Origin: Phorcus lineatus
Taxonomy: Eukaryota; Mollusca; Gastropoda; Trochida; Trochidae
Reading direction: 5' to 3'
Assembly: GCA_921293015.1 (NCBI GenBank)
Contig: OV121088.1
Location: 27,813,645 to 27,877,644, forward strand
Length of the DNA: 64,000 nucleotides
Positions 35,161 through 47,358 of this stretch are shown piece by piece. The first letter of the stretch is position 1, and each line of letters starts with the position of its first letter. The translations under genes were made by a program, and so were the position numbers. Under the pieces are notes generated by a model, which saw only the letters and a list, made by a program, of their open reading frames with translations, was not told where the DNA came from and ran no database searches.

Positions 35161-35470
35161 AAAGTACATCGATGGAAGTAGTGAAAGGGTCCTCCCGAGT
35201 GTTTCCACAGGAACAGACACGATTTTCTGACAAGTCTCTATGAAACAAATGAGAACGTAAGTCCCTTCAACCAAGTCGCAAACGACAGAGAAGAATTTGG
35301 CTTCGCCTCAGGCCGTCAGATGTATACTTTTTAAATGTTGGAGATAACATTTTGTCGAATGAATCACACTTCTTAAATTGTGTCAGAGACCTCGCATTTC
35401 CAATATTTGAATCCAACGAATTACAAGCCTTAACAGTAGATGGGAGAAAAGAGTTATTAAAATGAGACAA
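35161..35470 (-). pseudogene. CR1/jockey-like LINE ORF2 C-terminal relic
   Basis: The minus strand reads FNNSFLPSTVKACNSLDSNI, then SLTQFKK and ILLCRLRLG. This parallels the better LINE at 60 kb (SFIPDTIRRWNEVPDNMKKA, LHDFKL, LQILHCRLRLG). After the RLRLG block the frame breaks; the CSCG-N-ED zinc-knuckle-like region continues in another frame. It is an old, inactive fragment. Confidence 0.65.
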
Positions 35471-35643
35471 ATATATGGAAATAATGAGCTATCTTACACT
35501 GACAAGTGAGCTCTTCAACAAACGGTTTACATCTTTATCATGATCATCTACATGTATGTATGATCGTATTCAAAGTTGAAACCGATATTTGTTTGATATG
35601 GTGAAAATTAATCTTTAAATGTCAGAAACAATTTCACGTTATA

Positions 35644-36268
35644 CAGCTGCATACCGAAAGTTTGTTCACTTACCACTGAATCGTAGTGCAAATATCATGT
35701 AATTTGGGTTCCGTTTCAACGTCAATAGAGTAACTTCAGCAAAAGTGACAATGGATCACCAACTGTCCATGTGTGAAATAACAATCTTGAACTCGTTTTG
35801 GGATCGTCTGGTCTCTGGTGCAAAAATTCGAATTTTGGCATATTGATATAGACAGACGGGATCACATTCTTTAAATTTCGATTTCTTTAAATGTCGAATA
35901 AAATTTTCAATTTCGACTCTCTGAGATTAAAACCAACATAATCACATTGACTTTGTGCTAAGATACAAACGTGACGCAAATTTTCAAAAGAGGATAACTC
36001 ATAGAGGACTTTATGGAGAAAAATATAAATTAGTGTTTTCGGAATTTTGACCCCTGGTCACTTCAATGACCTGCCAAAACTGTTACGGGTAATTGTAGGG
36101 TACGATAAACATTTGCCTTAAAGAAGAATGGATCTGCATTTGTGTATTGAAAATTCAATATTATACGTTTGTTTTTCGCAACTCTACGATACCTCAAAGG
36201 CATCTCAAAGTACATGATATTTGCACTAGTATATACAGGTATGTGAACAAACTTTTGGCATGCAGCTG
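35644..36268. mobile_element. MITE family 1, best full-length copy (625 bp) with TA target duplication
   Basis: Left end CAGCTGCATACCGAAAGTTT, right end AAACTTTTGGCATGCAGCTG, flanked on both sides by TA (35642-35643 and 36269-36270). Terminal inverted repeats extend about 60 bp (AGTGCAAATATCATGTAATT against CATGATATTTGCACT). No transposase frame is present, so it is non-autonomous. The TA duplication and CAG ends suggest a Tc1/mariner-related partner. Confidence 0.88.
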
Positions 36269-37393
36269 TAGGTACATGTATAGCCTTCAAGCACGCGGAG
36301 GGGAGCTCCGTACTCGACTGAGCTTTCCTGAAAGTGAAATACAAATCTGTCAGCATATTTCATATAGTCATCAATCTATATTTTTCATCTGAAATATATT
36401 CTTTGAAGTGAAAGGACATTTGTGATAATGAGCATGATTTGACAAATGACGTTTGAAATTATATGTATCGTTTGACAGCGACAATATCTTAACTTTAGAG
36501 AAGATCCAACGCATAAAATAACTAGGGTTGAAATAACTCATATTTCGACACCTGAATAGGTTAATATTGTTATTTCATACAGTGAATAAACTTATTCTAT
36601 CAATGAAAATATATAGTATAAGGTGGCAGATGATTTGTGATTTTAACTTCATCTTGAGCATGACAAATACTTTACAAACATGATAAATAGCATTTGAAAA
36701 AAATTAACTCTGAAACTTAGCGAATATTTTTACATAAGATCTTAATAGGAACAGAGAAGTCATGATTCCGCCAACCGAGTAGGTTAATATTGTTATTATC
36801 ATATTTTATTCTATAAAATACTAACACTTAAGTACATTATCCATACACGTACATGTAAAATAATCTTATGCTGTTTATTAAGATTTGTCCTCAATGTCCC
36901 CAATGTTTCAAAGTATGAGGCTATAAATAGAAAATTGATGAAACGTGTACAAACTTTCGTTCCTATACAAGGAAAGATATAAATTAAAAATACATCATTA
37001 TTAGATTAATGACGTCACAAGCAATCAATTCAAGGAACTTTATTTATTGCGCACATTTATAAATGTAAATATTACTTACGAAAGAATTATGATTTTCTAC
37101 TTGATATTATTTACAAACCCGAAATTAGATTTGCTTCATATCATTTGTACAAGTCAATTAAAACAAATTCAAATCTAATTGGATGTTTCAGCATAGACAT
37201 ACAAAACCATCAAAACAAAAGATAAACAAAGTAAATTCTAAAATGATAAAGGCCCATTAACACAAAGCCCTTTAGAATTAAATCGCCCCAGCCAATAGAG
37301 ATACAATTGAGTTAAGATCACTTTATCCTAAGCGAGCTTTATAAAAGCTAGTTCATTTCATTCTGAAACTTAAATAGCAGGCACACCAAGGAC
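36269..37393. other. 3' flank of Ig gene A, intergenic
   Basis: AT-rich; a further 3' exon of Ig gene A could lie here but I cannot identify one with confidence. Confidence 0.3.
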
Positions 37394-39225
37394 CTAAGAA
37401 TACGAAACCTTTCCCCGTCCCTAACAATTAATAACTTTCGGTTTCAAATATTTGAATTACGTTTGATTATGACCATTAGAATAAAAGAATATCTCAAATA
37501 CCTGATAATATGGCTGCAACTTGGATCCTAAGTGCAGTGGAGTCCAAATCATAACAATCATCATCAACCCAATACCGATGGCAATTCCAATTCCAAGGGA
37601 GACACTTTCAGCAATCCTTGAACTGGTGGCAGTTGTTGAGGTCGATGTAGTCGTTTCTGTTGTTTCTGTTGATGACGTTATTTCTGTTGATGGTGAATTT
37701 GCAAGGGCAAGGCAATAAACTTGAAATGCACCATGATAGAAATCTGAATAACATTTTCATACAAGGCACTTGAGTATGAAATACCGTATCATTAGGGTTA
37801 AATATAGCTCAACAATCACAAATGCTCGTTTTTCGTGACATGTAAATTCTAATGCGTAATTTCCTCTTTGCGTGTAGACCAATTGCTGATGACACATGGA
37901 TTCAGAGCTCAATACAGCAATACAAACCATCAGGCCCATTCTCAAGTTGCGAATTGAGTTACAATTACCAGTTAGACCCTTTATAATGCTGGTACAACTA
38001 AAGTTGAAACCTACAAGTCGTTAAGACAAATCTTACAATGGCAACTGACCTGAACTCACCTACTGCGGTAACATTAACAGAATCCGTTTTACTCCCTATC
38101 CCATCGGGAACGAACTGAGTTTTACAGAAGAATAAACCAACATCAGCTGCTGTTGGATCTCTGAGAGAGAACTGGAGAGTCTTGGGTGTTCCTGCGATGT
38201 CTCCCTATACCGACAATCTTGGTCTTAAGTCTTCGTCATTTATCGTTGGGTCATCGTTGTCGACGCCGAGAGCGATCTGGACTATTGTCCTTTCAATTCC
38301 TGCAGATTTCTCACGTCCTATAACTATTGTGTAACATGCAGCGACGCCTACGGGAGGGGAACAGGAGCCATTCGGATAGAGAGTGGGATTCTTTCCTCCC
38401 ACTGTGATCTCTGTCGGCGTTACTGTCAGTCGGGTGCATAGCACTGTAAGAGAAACAACGAATACTATATTTTAATTTAAAATGTTATTCATGGAAATAT
38501 ACAGTTCATGAATGGCTTGGCCAACAAGCTCCTAGATTCTTATTTTCAGGCCGCTCCAAAGCAATTTGATATGAGTAGATATATACAATTGTATGATGTT
38601 GACACATATCTGATTAATATGTTTTGACTTTAAGAATTACTTAAAGCTATGGTTTGATATGTGATGACATGGAAAGCATGGAAAAACTATAAAGCCCCGT
38701 ATCTTGGAAAGAATGCTGTGATACTGTAGTCAAAATACGCCATTACGATGCGAAAGAAATGGGTTATATTCTATATGATGGAAAAGGGTGGGTCGATGAA
38801 AGGATTTGTTTCATATACTATTAAAGTGCCAGCTGATTGATAAGGAGCCGAACAGGAACTTACTGCAATGGTCAGAATTAATATTTCTTTCTCTCATGTA
38901 TAAATTATATATCCTGAAAATAAGTGGATCATATACTTGAGGACCCCGAGGACCATATTTCTGTGGTCATCTTTTTCACTCAAATAATTAGATGGCATTG
39001 TCGTCATTTTGTTTAATGAATAGATGAGTTCGAAGACGGACAATGCCTATAGTTATCATAACGTATCAATTATTTATTATTCGTGTGTTAATCAGCGAGT
39101 TCTGTGAAAAAATGTAAAAGAGCAACTAATGCATTGTGAGGTTTGTTTTTCTGCTTTATAAGCAATGTTTCATTTTTGTGAATTTCATAATTAATTATCT
39201 AGATAATGATATATGAAAACACACA

Positions 39226-39245
39226 GGTAGGTAGGTAGGTAGGTG
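39226..39245. repeat. (GTAG)n microsatellite
   Basis: About five tandem GTAG units immediately left of the LINE relic. Confidence 0.8.
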
Positions 39246-39249
39246 GATT

Positions 39250-39925
39250 TAAGGGCGACGTTGGGCTAAAAATGACCTGTATGCGCCTATATGACCTATA
39301 TGCGTTTGTAGATTTCTCAAAAGCTTTTGATTTGGTTAATAGATCGAACTTATGGGCAGTTTTGAATAGGAAGAGTGTGTGTCCTAAAATGTTGAAGAGT
39401 GTACGATCTATTTATGAATGTGTTAGGTCTTGTGTGAAGTCTGACACTGCCTTTTTGGTATGTATGTACAAGGCTGGCGTGAATAACTGTTAGCTCAAAA
39501 ACGCATTCATATTCGCTATATAAACAGGTATTTGGTTTGGAAAAGTATATGAGTTGTATTGATGTAAAAAAAAAATCCGTGTTGCTCTTGCAAAGCTTCG
39601 ATGCAGCTCGCATCAATTAAATATTGAAACTAGTAGATATACCAATAAGCCAAGGCGCCTTAGGTTATGTCAAATGTGTATACCGAAACTAATATCATTT
39701 TGTTTTGCTTTGCCCTGCCTACGATCATCTTCGCACGTTATATATACCTATAAACTATTACAACTATCCTTCTTTGCATATGGGTAAAACCTTGATGTCT
39801 GTAGAAAACAATTTTGTATTATGAAACCTGTCTATGTATGTATATCATGCAACTGCGTGATAGCCACTTGATGGCTGTATGATCCCACTGCTTATGGGCC
39901 GATGGCCTACATACACCTGAATAAA
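39250..39925 (+). pseudogene. Non-LTR retrotransposon relic with internal deletion
   Basis: The plus strand reads YAFVDFSKAFDLVNRSNLWA and PKMLKSVRSIYE, the RT palm motif around F-D-F-S-K-A-F-D. After a stop, the sequence at about 39587-39690 reads ALAKLRCSSHQLNIETSRYT, then RLRLCQMC, the far C-terminal Cys motif of the same class of LINE. Everything between has been deleted. A 3' untranslated tail runs to the TGAATAAAAAGACC block near 39920. It lies in intron 1 of Ig gene A. Confidence 0.75.
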
Positions 39926-40623
39926 AAGACCTTGTGACTTGGCTTAACATATTTTTATTTCATGTGAAACTTGGATACGCGAGCAAGCCATTTGACTTAT
40001 TTTAGCGCTGCTCTAATACAAAATTCAACAAGCTGGATACAAAACATAAAAACGAAAACGGGAAATAAAAAAACAATGAAAAGATCTTTGTGATATGCGA
40101 TTTAAGTGAACAATGAAAATTATCAAATGTTATTGGATATGCTTAGTCGTCGAGATGATCACTTCATTCAGAGGGTAAACATTTATTTATTCATCCTAAG
40201 TTTGAGTCGTAGAATACGGTATCGCATATCGATATATATAAATTCAATGTATTCAAAACGGCCATTACGTGTGAACACCTTTAACGAATTTGAGAAACGT
40301 AAACGAACCTAGCCTGTTATGTTTGTTTTAGTAATCATTTTCTTAATAGATAAGATTGTCCTGTAACTTACAACATTTATTTTCCTTTTCCAAGTACTCA
40401 TTTTTTGTTTTTAAAAAACGTACCAAGGTGTCTTTAACATTGACGTTTTGACTCGCATATGATTTGTTCTAAAAGGAGTTAATACATGTTGAAGGGCTTT
40501 TTGTGCAAAATAATTTATCAAATAAAGTATGATTACGAAAAATATGCTGTAAATCAATTTATATTTTACAATGAATTCTCTCTACTTACCACCATAAGGT
40601 AATAACAGGAGAACTGCAATCAT

Positions 40624-40888
40624 TGTTTAGCTATTGTGTACAATCTACATATACTAGTATGTGTCAGATGTCAGTCGCTGGTGAAATATACAACATGTCA
40701 TACCAAAACCTGTGGGCTAATAGATCTATAAATCAATACAATGTGCTTCGATCCGATAAACTGGTTCTGTGAATTATAGCTAGACATCCGTGTAGGAAGT
40801 TGTCCTTCTTTTTATAATGCCAAGTCTCTTAATTGCATTGTTGATGCTTTATCAATTATTTTAAAGGTTGTACATGAATAAATGTCAT
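40624..40888. promoter_or_regulatory. 5' flank of Ig gene A
   Basis: Sequence directly upstream of the gene A signal-peptide exon. No defined box is visible; listed as the place where the promoter should lie. Confidence 0.2.
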
Positions 40889-40988
40889 TTTAAAGGGACA
40901 AAGAGTATGTTTTTGGAGTCTAATATTTCTAGTTTATGGATAGTGTTACCTTATCAAGAAGTATTGGTTGTTTCTCTTAATGCTTAGA
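40889..40988. mobile_element. MITE family 3, terminal fragment
   Basis: Begins TTAAAGGGACAAAGAGTATG and follows, in reverse complement, the right end of the 41393-41877 element through TTTCTAG and TATCAAGAAGT. Only about 100 bp remain. Confidence 0.6.
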
Positions 40989-41392
40989 GGTTCAATAAGG
41001 AGAAAATAAACATGTGAAAGTTTGTGATCGAAAACCGGATAACAGCGGGCTCGAGTTACTCAAAAAAAAATTCGAAAAGTTATTCAAAGCAGAATCCAAA
41101 ATTAAACATGTATGAATTGGTAGTGTTTATTGGTCATTGACTTACATTATGTAAATAAAACTCTGAATTAAGTCTTCGTTATATTAGTATCGTCACTTTT
41201 CGATTATCGTTAAAAATAAGAACTTATCATTATTTTTGCATGACAGAGAGAAAGAGGTAAGTTTAAGGATATGATTTGATCTTAACTCGGGACGTATGGT
41301 ATTTGGCTCTTATATTAGCAACATGCCAATTTATGAAACATACTCTTCATGATGCAGGGTTCTATTAAAGCAACTATGTCTCTTAAAGTGAC

Positions 41393-41877
41393 ACAGAGTA
41401 AGTTTCATGTCTTTTTGTATTGTGGCTCAAGCCAGACCCAATTATGACCTCATGACCCGAGTTATGTTTTAAAAACGCCTACCTCAACTCGCATCTGGTA
41501 TATCTAAAATGCCAAAATTATGATATTTTTTTTTGTGTTCATTAATAATCGGAAAACGGCCCTTTATTGTTAGAAATTATAATTTCTGTGTTCAATTAAC
41601 GTGCACATTAGTGAAATGACCTACTTCACACTATAAACTTCTGTTTGTATTTGTGTCTGCTGTAAATAACTTTCCAAAAGTTCGTTTGAGTCCTTTACGC
41701 GCCCAATCGTCCGGTTTTCGGTCACAAATTACGACTTTAACCCGTGTATTGTCACTATACTAAACTGATAAGCATTAGGGTTCTGATTTTCTGGCAACCT
41801 GCACTTCTTGATAAAATAACACCCTTTTTGAGTTAGAAATATTTGACTCCTATAACAGACTCTGTGCCCCTTTAATG
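41393..41877. mobile_element. MITE family 3 copy (about 485 bp)
   Basis: Left end TTAAAGTGACACAGAGTA, right end ACTCTGTGCCCCTTTAA, which are imperfect complements. The inner GTTTGAGTCCTTTACGCGCC and CCGGTTTTCGGTCACAAATT blocks are shared with the element at 52593-53143. Confidence 0.65.
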
Positions 41878-42118
41878 TTAATCCTTAAGATATGACGGCT
41901 TATCCTTCCACATCTATGTGTACATATTGACACTCTGCATATTCCCCAAACATAATGAAATGTTTATTCGTAAAATTCTGACCCCTAAATGTACAAAAGA
42001 ACTGAAAGGTATTTCTCGATTCATTACTATCATACATTTGATTCTAAGAAACAGTGCATAAGACGCATGTACATTGTTTGATATTGTTGTACTGTTATAT
42101 TTCTGCTGTACCACCGTT

Positions 42119-42142
42119 GGGGGGGGGGGGGGGGGGGGGGGG
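42119..42142. repeat. Poly-G run of 24
   Basis: An uninterrupted run of 24 G, preceded by CCACCGTT. Such a run on one strand could form a G-quadruplex, and its length is likely to vary or be misassembled. Confidence 0.95.
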
Positions 42143-42630
42143 TTCTGAATGAAAAGGGATTGATTGATTGACTGGTCAATGACATTTAACCCTTTGACAT
42201 ACATACATTCAAAAGAAACATATGTTATGAAGTTCCTTAAATCATGAAATAGTCTTAATTTTTCCAAATAAGAAATGAGAGGATTTTCATATGATGAAAA
42301 CATTACTAGCTCAATCGATAAATAAATGATGAATTAACATCGTATTTCTAATCACAGGTCTAGGCGCAGGGGCGTGTAGAACTAAGAATAATGCAAAGGT
42401 TATAAATTATTGTAGTGTTACTTGAGTGTTACCAGGTAAAAGGTATTTGGCAACACGGACTTGTTCAATAAAAGTGCCAACATACATTTAATAATATAGA
42501 TAACGTGTTTCTACTACACGAAGTGATATGTATCAAGAATCTGTAAGAGTACAGATTTAGATAATTCTAACTTAACTAAGTTGGTAAAATGTTTGCGTTT
42601 CTCTCAGGAATGATGTTAACCGACAATAAA

Positions 42631-42790
42631 TGTATCCTGTAAGGGTCTGTGATGAGTGGAGATGTTTTTTAAGATTATTTTCTTCTTTAGGGGAAGATTT
42701 TATCAAGTTCCCTTATCTATTCGGAATTTTTTCATCAAAAGAGGTATGGTTGTGTTATAAGGAGTTAGAACTGTAGTGTAAGAGAACGTT
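42631..42790 (+). repeat. Direct repeat, left copy
   Basis: TGTATCCTGTAAG ... GGGGAAGATTTTATCAAGTT ... AGAGAACGTT. It is about 75% matched by 44189-44349; the putative solo LTR lies between the copies. Confidence 0.65.
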
Positions 42791-42825
42791 TGAAATAATA
42801 TTTGTATATTTTATAACATAATTTG

Positions 42826-44186
42826 TGTAACCGGGTTCTTGTCGAGACAAGATGAAAATCCAACAAGAGGTCACGGGGTGCAAGGATTTATTCACTCATG
42901 CATGAAATGCATTGTATGGATAACGACATCCTGCAAAACACAATTGCATACAATATAAAATCCATCACAACATTATATAAACATTCATAAAAGATATAAT
43001 TACCTCATAAATACATCATTACACAATATATCATATTATGTAATAAAACCCCACATAGATAGATTATAAGTAATGATGACTCATAACTCATACATTATCA
43101 ATTAAGCTATGACATACAAAATGAATTACCATTAGGAATAAGTGCTTGATATCACACGTACCAAATAAGGGAGATAACACATAGTTCACTCCAATTCTCT
43201 TAAACAATAATTGTTAATACTATGAAAGAGGTACATAATATTCACACAAACTAATTATCACATCATGATAATTATTATTGAGAACATGAACATAACATTC
43301 TGCAAATGATTGCACAATGGTGGAAATAAGAATATATAAGTAAAAGATGCATATGCCAATAGCGTACCCTGAATGTGGTTCCGGGGTGCTCAATCCAAAA
43401 CCACGTATCGACCCACAGTCATCATGATGTCCTAAATGTAATATCAGTACATTATATAAGATTCTATATAACACTCAAATATGGCAAGTCGATAAGACAT
43501 ACACTGTATAACCATGCTATTCACCATGAATGAATAATTCACACATGTAAGATATTTAAGCTAATCTTTCACCCATCTCATCTCACATTTATTTAGAATA
43601 CATTCATACAAAGAGAAGAAAGAAATAAAAGGATGAAACACTATAAATGAAATGGATAATATAAGTTACCTGAGAAAGTTGTTCAAAATGGCGACATGCA
43701 CCATTACAATTACAGCTACAAAGTTTACTCCAACAAAGTTAATTAAATATATGATTTATTGTTACAGTATTTGATATTAATACTTTACACAATCCTGTAC
43801 ACTACATTAATATTATTAACTTCATTGATTACTAACCTTAATTTATAATTCTTGAAATCGTCTGTCAGTGCTAGTTGCAGTGCTGTGCAAAGACCATGGT
43901 AGAAGTGCAATATGGCAGAACATTGACTGATTCAAATCAGCCAATGAGAGGACAGATTGGGTTAATTGACAGATATAGATTACATTGAAATGACCTAACC
44001 CAACCTCCCTTCTATATATAGATAGACTCAACCATGTGCTACCAAACCTAACCAATGGGTAGTACTTTCAGAACAACTGGAAACTAATAATCTACAACTA
44101 AAACATGAATTAAAACAGAAAGATTTGACATGAATAACAACTTTATTACAAATCATAATTATACATATATACAACTGCCTGCCACA
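42826..44186. mobile_element. Putative solo LTR (about 1.36 kb)
   Basis: Ends are TGTAACCGGGTTCTTG at the left and GCCTGCCACA at the right (TG...CA form), flanked on both sides by TTTG (42822-42825 and 44187-44190). Read on the minus strand there is a TATATATAG at about 44011-44020 and an AATAAA at 42887-42892 near the 3' end, which would suit a retroviral-type LTR in that orientation. The distance between these signals is long and no internal region is present, so the call is tentative. Confidence 0.4.
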
Positions 44187-44188
44187 TT

Positions 44189-44349
44189 TGTATCCTGTAA
44201 GATTATGTGATGAATGAAGATGGTTTTAAATATGATAACCGTCAATAAGGGAAGATTTATCAACTTCCCTTTTCATTTCGGAAGTTTTTTTATCAAATGA
44301 GGTAAAGTTGTGTTAAATTAAGTTAAAACCTCAATGTAACAGAACGTTT
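44189..44349 (+). repeat. Direct repeat, right copy
   Basis: TGTATCCTGTAAG ... AAGGGAAGATTTATCAACTT ... AGAACGTTT, paired with 42631-42790. It suggests an older tandem duplication later separated by the insertion. Confidence 0.65.
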
Positions 44350-46260
44350 TTTATGACGGTAAATTCTAGAAAATATTCTCACTCTTTGATGCAAACAAAA
44401 ATGTAATATAAGATAAATTGCAAAACCTGTAAAGCATATCATCATATATACATCTACATGTATTAACTGAGTGACGCTACTACTGCCGTTTTTAATGAGA
44501 ATATATTCTATTAAATATTTTCAAGAATACTATACATCCTAGAAAACTCATCGAATATTTAATTGTTTAAGTGCTTAAACTTACTTTTAATTTTGTTGTT
44601 TCTTTTTCTGACCAGCTAACATACTCATGCATGTTAAACCAAATTTTTACAATGATATAATACACGTATTGATAAGGTATGTCATATAGAAATTGAAAGC
44701 ACTTGGTAATGGCGGAAACATTGTTTTTTGCTTTTCCTTATCTGACATAAGAATAATGCATGTTTCTGTATAAAAGGGGTTAATTCATCTGTAATGGTCA
44801 CTCGAGGTCATAGCAACAGTTAATTCAGAAATACTGAAATCAGGAAATAATTATATTGTTCTTCTAACTATGAGAGATTTTCGGTTTTAACGAACTTAAT
44901 ATAAATACGTGAAGTGCCCTGATGTTATATGCTTACTAGTATATGAAAACAATTATAAACATATAAAAATATCTTCAACCTGCTTTTAATGTTTTATTGT
45001 CAATTGTCAAAACTTTTTTTCAAAATTGGTTTTGTATATTTTTTGTGTAATTTACTCTGTACATGTAAACGTCAACCCTATATATTTTTTTATATATATT
45101 TGGTAGATAGCGGTATGCATATAAGTATATGTGTATCATCCCAACTGCGGATCCGCCCGATCTTAAGATGGGACGCGTCCCAACTTGGGATTCCAAGTTG
45201 GGACGACCCATCTTAAGATGGGACGGGGCATACTTAAACATGTTAATAATATTCATATTTAAAAATGAATTGTGTCAGTAAAACTTTTTTTTCGATAATT
45301 TAGTTCTATTCTTTTCACACCTACGAAGAAAATTTTATTTGATGTTCATTTACTTCACTTTCTGACTCGATTTCATCTGTTATCGAGTACGAACGATTCA
45401 ACACTACTCAAACAATTATTTAAGTCATATTTGATTACTGATTGAATCACATTTGTTAAGCGACATAACAAAATCAGATCAATATATAGATTTATATTTA
45501 GATAATATTTTTCAGCATTTTTCAAACGACAAATACATGCGTAGATCGAACAGCTGTAAACAGAGAGAAACCAAATGGCTCCACATTTCACAGAGACATA
45601 TTTGTATCTTAGTTTCTTTACAAAAATGTGGTATAAACTGTTAACAATCAAAGATATGAAGTTATTCTAATACAGATCCAAGTTTTACAATATATATATA
45701 TATTTAAAAAAACGTACCTGATACAAAGAAATGAATAATCCATGCAAAAACCTTCTATAAGCAGAAATTAAGGTACTCTCCATCGTTACAATCCAGCACT
45801 GAATAGACTGAATATGTTAATGTGACAGCTTGGCATGACAGAGGCAATGATTGGGCACCAATTTGCCCACCGTAGGTAGTGTTAGGCTAAAACAACATAT
45901 GGAGACACCATCAGCCAATGCTGTTTTAACAATTTATTATCTTGTTCACCTACTTGGCAGCTTGGAAATTAAAAGTTCCTATTACCAAAGTCTGGTTCCC
46001 AAACAATTTAGATATTTTCCAGTAGTGCCAACATAGGGCTTGAATATTCCCTAGTAAATCATATCAATATACTGAAAACTTTCTTAACGGCGACAAACCT
46101 TTTTTACAGAGTGTTAACGAATTCCTAATAATATCTGTTTATCATTTCGTAAATGATACCAACCGATTTTTAAAGCTTTTTCCTCAAATTTGTACCAAAT
46201 CTAAGGTAGACAAAGTTTAATATAAATTTTAGTTTTGTAAGAATAATTGCAAATGTATAT
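44350..46260. other. Intergenic between the two Ig genes
   Basis: Mostly AT-rich. Apart from the hairpin cluster at 45135-45232, no gene or element was recognised. Part of 44370-44500 (TTTGATGCAAAC, then AACTGAGTGACGCT and CTGCCGTT) resembles 49945-50045 in intron 1 of Ig gene B, a weak trace of segment duplication. Confidence 0.35.
45135..45232. repeat. Nested palindrome cluster, copy 1
   Basis: Contains CTTAAGATGGGACGCGTCCC, then CCAACTTGGGATTCCAAGTTGG, then CATCTTAAGATGGGACGGGG. Three overlapping hairpins are built from two short words (CATCTTAAGATGGGAC and CCAACTTGG). A related copy is at 48384-48444. Confidence 0.75.
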
Positions 46261-46289
46261 TTCCATCAATGTCCTTGTTTTATGTTTGT

Positions 46290-46410
46290 TCCAGGAAAAG
46301 AATTTATATAAGCATTTCCTGCCTTGCTCATCCTTTTTCCTTTTTGTATATATATTCTGAATTCTGTGTAACACATGCTTTATGGAAATAAAATACTGTT
46401 TAAATCATAG
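46290..46410 (+). mobile_element. LINE 3' tail (CR1/jockey-like family of the 60-kb element)
   Basis: Ends TTTATGGAAATAAAATACTG then TTTAAATCAT, the same terminal form (AATAAA...TGTTTAAAYCAT) as the tails at 47205 and 58249. The 5' extent is uncertain and no target duplication was found. Confidence 0.5.
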
Positions 46411-46961
46411 TATTATACTTACTAACCATTGTATGTTTACAGATATTGCATATTCTCATACAATGAAATATGATAATATTTTACAACAAGCAATGACAAT
46501 TTCAATATCAAATTTGTATAAGAAATGACAGCTTCTCTATCAAATTTGTATAAGCAATAACAATATGAATCATTTAGTCCTCTGAAGACATGTTAAGAAG
46601 CATATTTGAGATAACAAAACGATTAGTTAAGTAGACTTTCAGCTGTAAAACAACAATAATACACTGAAATGTATTTCTTCCCTCTCACCTACTCATCTTA
46701 TGTGACTCAGTTGATTAACTTATTAGCGGTAACAACACACAACAGTTATCTCAATTCAACGCTTCTAACAAGCCTAGATAGACGCTTGTACATATAAAAA
46801 AAAACTTTTCATACTGATCGAAATCACATGTTACCTCGGGTTAAGAACAAGAAATATTTTTCTCAACTCTGTACCCTGGTTTGTGTCAAAAGGTCTTGTG
46901 AAGGTAAACAAAGTTTCTTAATGAACTCAAAGTCAACAAACTCCGTTAATAATCTTCTTTT

Positions 46962-47205
46962 AGTATTGATAGGAAATGAGGTGAAATATTGTATTTCTGA
47001 ATTTCTGAATTTCTGTCCTTTGCAATATTGAATATCTTAACCGAATTGTGTTGCAACTGTACATCGTATTGGTTTGACATAACTTTGTGTTGTATGTTTG
47101 ATGGTTTCAAAATATTATTTTTATTGACGCGGCATTAATATAAGCTTCCAGCTTGCTTGCAAATCTGTTTTCTTTTTTTTGAAATAAACAAAATATGTTT
47201 AAACC
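46962..47205 (+). mobile_element. 5'-truncated LINE copy with 13-bp target duplication
   Basis: Flanked by ATAATCTTCTTTT at 46949-46961 and 47206-47218. It contains the last ORF2 codons (IGNEVKYCISEFLNFCPLQY then stop) and the family 3' tail (GCGGCATTAATATAAGCTTC, AGCTTGCTTG, AAATAAACAAAATATGTTTA). This is a standard target-primed insertion product. Confidence 0.85.
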
Positions 47206-47230
47206 ATAATCTTCTTTTGTAAATCTTGGA

Positions 47231-47346
47231 GGTGAGGTGAGTTGGGGATTAACGCCGCTTTCAAGATTATTTCACTTATATCGCGGCTGCTAGTATTAGT
47301 GCAGGGAGAAAGCCCGCAACACCATTGTGGCTATGCATTGCGGTGA
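47231..47346 (-). mobile_element. 5'-truncated SINE with 12-bp target duplication
   Basis: Flanked by GTAAATCTTGGA at 47219-47230 and 47347-47358. Only the SINE tail half is present (GTGAGTTGGGGATTAACGCC, CAAGATTATTTCACTTATAT, AACACCATTGTGGCTATGCA), matching 62136-62250. It sits one base past the LINE target duplication at 47218. Confidence 0.88.
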
Positions 47347-47358
47347 GTAAATCTTGGA

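Larger units (their letters stand above)
37502..40623 (-). pseudogene. Ig gene A: Ig-domain type I membrane protein with an in-frame stop
   Basis: Exon 1 (40623-40590) encodes the signal start MIAVLLLLPYG. Exon 2 (38443-38060, 384 nt) encodes one Ig-like domain (LCTRLTVTPTEITVGG, CYTIVIGRE, LQFSLRDPTAADVGLFFCKT). Exon 3 (37683-37502) encodes a Ser/Thr-rich stalk, an uncharged membrane helix (about residues 168-186, SLGIGIAIGIGLMMIVMIW) and a short tail. All introns are phase 1 with GT/AG ends. The F-strand motif DVGLFFC corresponds to the Ig D-x-G-x-Y-x-C. One TAG at 38205-38207 (codon 91) breaks the domain, while the rest of the exon stays open and conserved. It is therefore a recent pseudogene, a null allele or a base-call error. 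A possible last exon is 37420-37394 (GRGKVSYS then stop) after an 81-bp intron. A LINE relic lies in intron 1. The paralogue is Ig gene B. Confidence 0.75.

Noticed and set aside
37394-37420. Last exon of Ig gene A (GRGKVSYS then stop)
   Set aside because: Phase and splice ends fit, but an 8-residue exon after an 81-bp intron can arise by chance. It is mentioned only as a possibility and not listed as a feature.
43843-44055. Open frame on the minus strand in the putative LTR
   Set aside because: It starts at TTG, lies inside repeat-like DNA and has no domain-like features.
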